In this document: positions 36,758 to 38,057 of the stretch, one piece after another | Position numbering within the stretch: the first letter of the stretch is position 1 | Layout: each line of letters begins with the position of its first letter | IMG/VR virus record: IMGVR_UViG_3300027963_000146 | Span: 1-38,057 of that record | Direction: 5' to 3' (one strand) | DNA length: 38,057 nt | Source of the DNA: a virus | Position numbers and translations under genes: made by a program | Notes under the pieces: generated by a model | Databases searched by the model: none | Seen by the model: the letters and a program-made list of their open reading frames with translations, nothing else | What the model was told of the DNA's origin: nothing

Positions 36758-37957
36758 TTAGTTTACGGCTACATTAACGGTAGAGCCAGCACGATTGGTA
36801 ACTGGTAACACTCCGTTACCGACAGAAACGCTTACAGTAGAACCAGCACGAATCAAGATTGGTAGAACTGTTGGAAGAGTAGACCATGATGCAGCAGAGC
36901 CGTCGGTCTTTAAGAACTTGTTAGCATTACCAGTCTGAGAAGGTAAACTAACTGGAGCTGCTTGCCATGAAGGAGCAGTACCAGCACCGTTAGATGTAAG
37001 CAAGTATCCTGAAAGACCTGCACCGAGTCTTGCAGAAGTGTTAGTAGCAGTACCAATGATAATATCACCAGTGGTTGTAATAGGTGAGATAGAACTAAAG
37101 GTTACATCACCAGCACCTACTAATGATTGACTAGCTACAGTCTTTATGTTTGTACCACTTACAAGAGCTGCTTGTTTACCATTAAATGTATTCCAGTCAG
37201 TGCTGGAAAGGTATCCGTTAGTAGATGTTGTAGCTTGTGTAATGCTAATTGCTGGAGCTGTGCCACCAGAGGATACTATTGGAGCAGTGCCTGATACTGA
37301 AGTTACAGCACCTGACAGAGAAGCATAAGCATCTAACCAAGAAGAACCACTCCACACCTTCATAGCGTTATCTACGGTATTGAAGTATAGAGCACCTGTT
37401 AGTAGAGTATTGCCATCATTGTCTACTGAAGGAGCAGAAGACTTAGAACCTAGATAACGGTCATCAAAAGAATCATAAGAAGCAGCAGCACTTGTTGCAG
37501 AAGAAGCTGCAGCAGTAGCTGAGTTACTTGAATTAGTTGCAAAAGTAGAAGCGGAAGATGCAGAGTTGCTTGCGTTAGTCGCTGATGTAGATGCAGCAGT
37601 AGCTGAGTTACTTGCGTTAGTTGCTGAAGTAGACGCAGCCGATGCTGAATTAGAAGCATTGGTAGCTGATGTAGATGCGTTGCTTGCTGATGTTGATGCA
37701 GCAGACGCTGAAGAACTAGCATTAGTTGCTGAAGTTGATGCAGCAGATGCACTAGATGACGCTGCAGATGCTGAAGAAGTAGCACTCGATGCTGACGAAG
37801 CAGCACTTGTAGCCGATGTAGAAGCGTTAGTAGCAGCAGTTTCAGCCGAGACTTTAGCTGCAATAGCAGCATCTTTTGCTTGTACTGTTAAGGTTGCTTC
37901 ACTAGTCGCATCATTTACTGCATCTCCGGGACCACCGGGACCACGATAAATAGACAT
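36758..37957 (-). CDS. tail fibre protein with Ala/Ser/Thr/Asn repeat shaft (399 aa)
   Basis: N terminus 'MSIYRGPGGPGDAVND' is a collagen-like Gly-X-Y start. Residues about 25-165 are a low-complexity shaft of near seven-residue units built on ASTSATNASNSA, likely a trimeric coiled coil. Then 'SYDSFDDRYLGSKSSAPSVDNDGNTLLTGALYFNT' leads to 'KVWSGSSW', a frequent fibre junction. The distal part has 'STNGYLSSTDWNTFNGKQ' and 'SGYLLTSNGAGTAPSWQ' motifs of phage fibre heads. Its start lies in the duplicated contig end, where the other copy carries three substitutions. Confidence 0.8.
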   Translation of the reverse strand: MSIYRGPGGPGDAVNDATSEATLTVQAKDAAIAAKVSAETAATNASTSATSAASSASSATSSASAASSSASAASTSATNASSSASAASTSASNASTSATNASNSASAASTSATNASNSATAASTSATNASNSASSASTFATNSSNSATAAASSATSAAASYDSFDDRYLGSKSSAPSVDNDGNTLLTGALYFNTVDNAMKVWSGSSWLDAYASLSGAVTSVSGTAPIVSSGGTAPAISITQATTSTNGYLSSTDWNTFNGKQAALVSGTNIKTVASQSLVGAGDVTFSSISPITTTGDIIIGTATNTSARLGAGLSGYLLTSNGAGTAPSWQAAPVSLPSQTGNANKFLKTDGSAASWSTLPTVLPILIRAGSTVSVSVGNGVLPVTNRAGSTVNVAVN

Positions 37958-38057
37958 TATTCAGCCTTGGTTTTAGCTACAGTTTTCTTTTCTTTAATTT
38001 CTGCAACAGGTTTAACCTCTTCGAGGACCTCTACATAGCCGGGATGCTGACGCATAG
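37932..38057. repeat. terminal direct repeat, right copy (126 bp)
   Basis: Identical to bases 10-135. See the left copy for interpretation. Confidence 0.9.
37957..38057 (-). CDS. 55-residue gene, 3' part (second copy at the contig edge)
   Basis: The stop (37959-37957) and the last 32 codons of the same gene as 35-202 are present again; the rest runs off the window. It proves that the late operon continues from the capsid side into the tail fibre gene when the circle is closed. Confidence 0.85.
   Translation of the reverse strand, partial: MRQHPGYVEVLEEVKPVAEIKEKKTVAKTKAE

Noticed and set aside
37480-37800. Short tandem repeats that look array-like
   Set aside because: They are codon repeats of the fibre's coiled shaft, without equal spacers, so not a CRISPR array.
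37450-37872. Leu/Gln-rich minus-strand frame overlapping the tail fibre
   Set aside because: Shifted frame of the same low-complexity repeat; composition is an artefact of the repeat.
37566-37949. Long plus-strand open frame opposite the tail fibre shaft
   Set aside because: It is Ala/Val/Asp-rich because it is antisense to the Ala/Ser/Thr repeats of the fibre; no ribosome site and no independent support.
1-38057. Phage RNA polymerase, integrase, repressor, thymidylate synthase or CRISPR/anti-CRISPR genes
   Set aside because: No gene with the needed motifs was seen; lytic life using host polymerase is the simplest reading. Small early proteins could still hide anti-defence functions that sequence alone does not show.

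Overview
The window looks like the near-complete, circularly permuted genome of a small lytic podovirus of a Gram-negative, AT-rich host. Bases 10-135 recur exactly at 37932-38057, so the sequence closes into a circle of about 37,922 bp. There is no integrase, repressor, attachment site or tRNA that I can recognise. The host is not readable with confidence. A DUF1289-type protein, a secreted NSPYNY-repeat protein and a 'PVAW...PLYTHA' protein are kinds I associate with proteobacteria, possibly betaproteobacteria from water; this is inference.

There are two transcriptional halves. The plus strand (7707-22065) carries the early and replication genes. First come about twelve small early proteins of mostly unknown function (7707-11013), including a gene-product-88-like protein, a small sigma-region-4-like helix-turn-helix protein and a Cys4 protein. 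Then follows a T7-like replisome: primase/helicase, family A DNA polymerase, gp2.5-like SSB, 5'-3' exonuclease, a nuclease with a PD-(D/E)XK look, a second DEDD exonuclease with a zinc ribbon, a DUF3310 protein and a monomeric class II (B12) ribonucleotide reductase. The block ends at a strong terminator (22071-22094).

The minus strand carries packaging, head, tail, fibre and lysis genes as one long late unit. It starts near 7020, runs leftwards through TerS, TerL, a Cys-rich protein, portal, two small genes, scaffold, major capsid and a 55-residue protein, crosses the contig ends, and continues from the tail fibre (37957) through a large LamG/SPRY-like adhesin, small virion proteins, an HNH endonuclease, a 3TM holin-like protein, a GH24 lysozyme, adaptor, tail nozzle and appendage to three putative ejection proteins ending at 22093. 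Virion architecture therefore looks P22-like, replication T7-like.

No phage RNA polymerase is visible. Three late promoters match host sigma-70 consensus (TTGACA, 17-bp spacer, TATAAT or TAAAAT). The most notable non-coding signal is a composite leader shared by the two main operons. A 24-nt identical element containing the palindrome ACTTTAAAGT next to TATAGT lies just upstream of TerS (minus) and of the primase operon (plus). Each copy is preceded by a 25-nt near-identical element built on ACACTAAGGATGTTTT. This suggests a phage-specific switch co-ordinating replication and late genes. The 825-bp gap between the divergent halves (6882-7706) holds most of the regulatory repeats and possibly a structured RNA.
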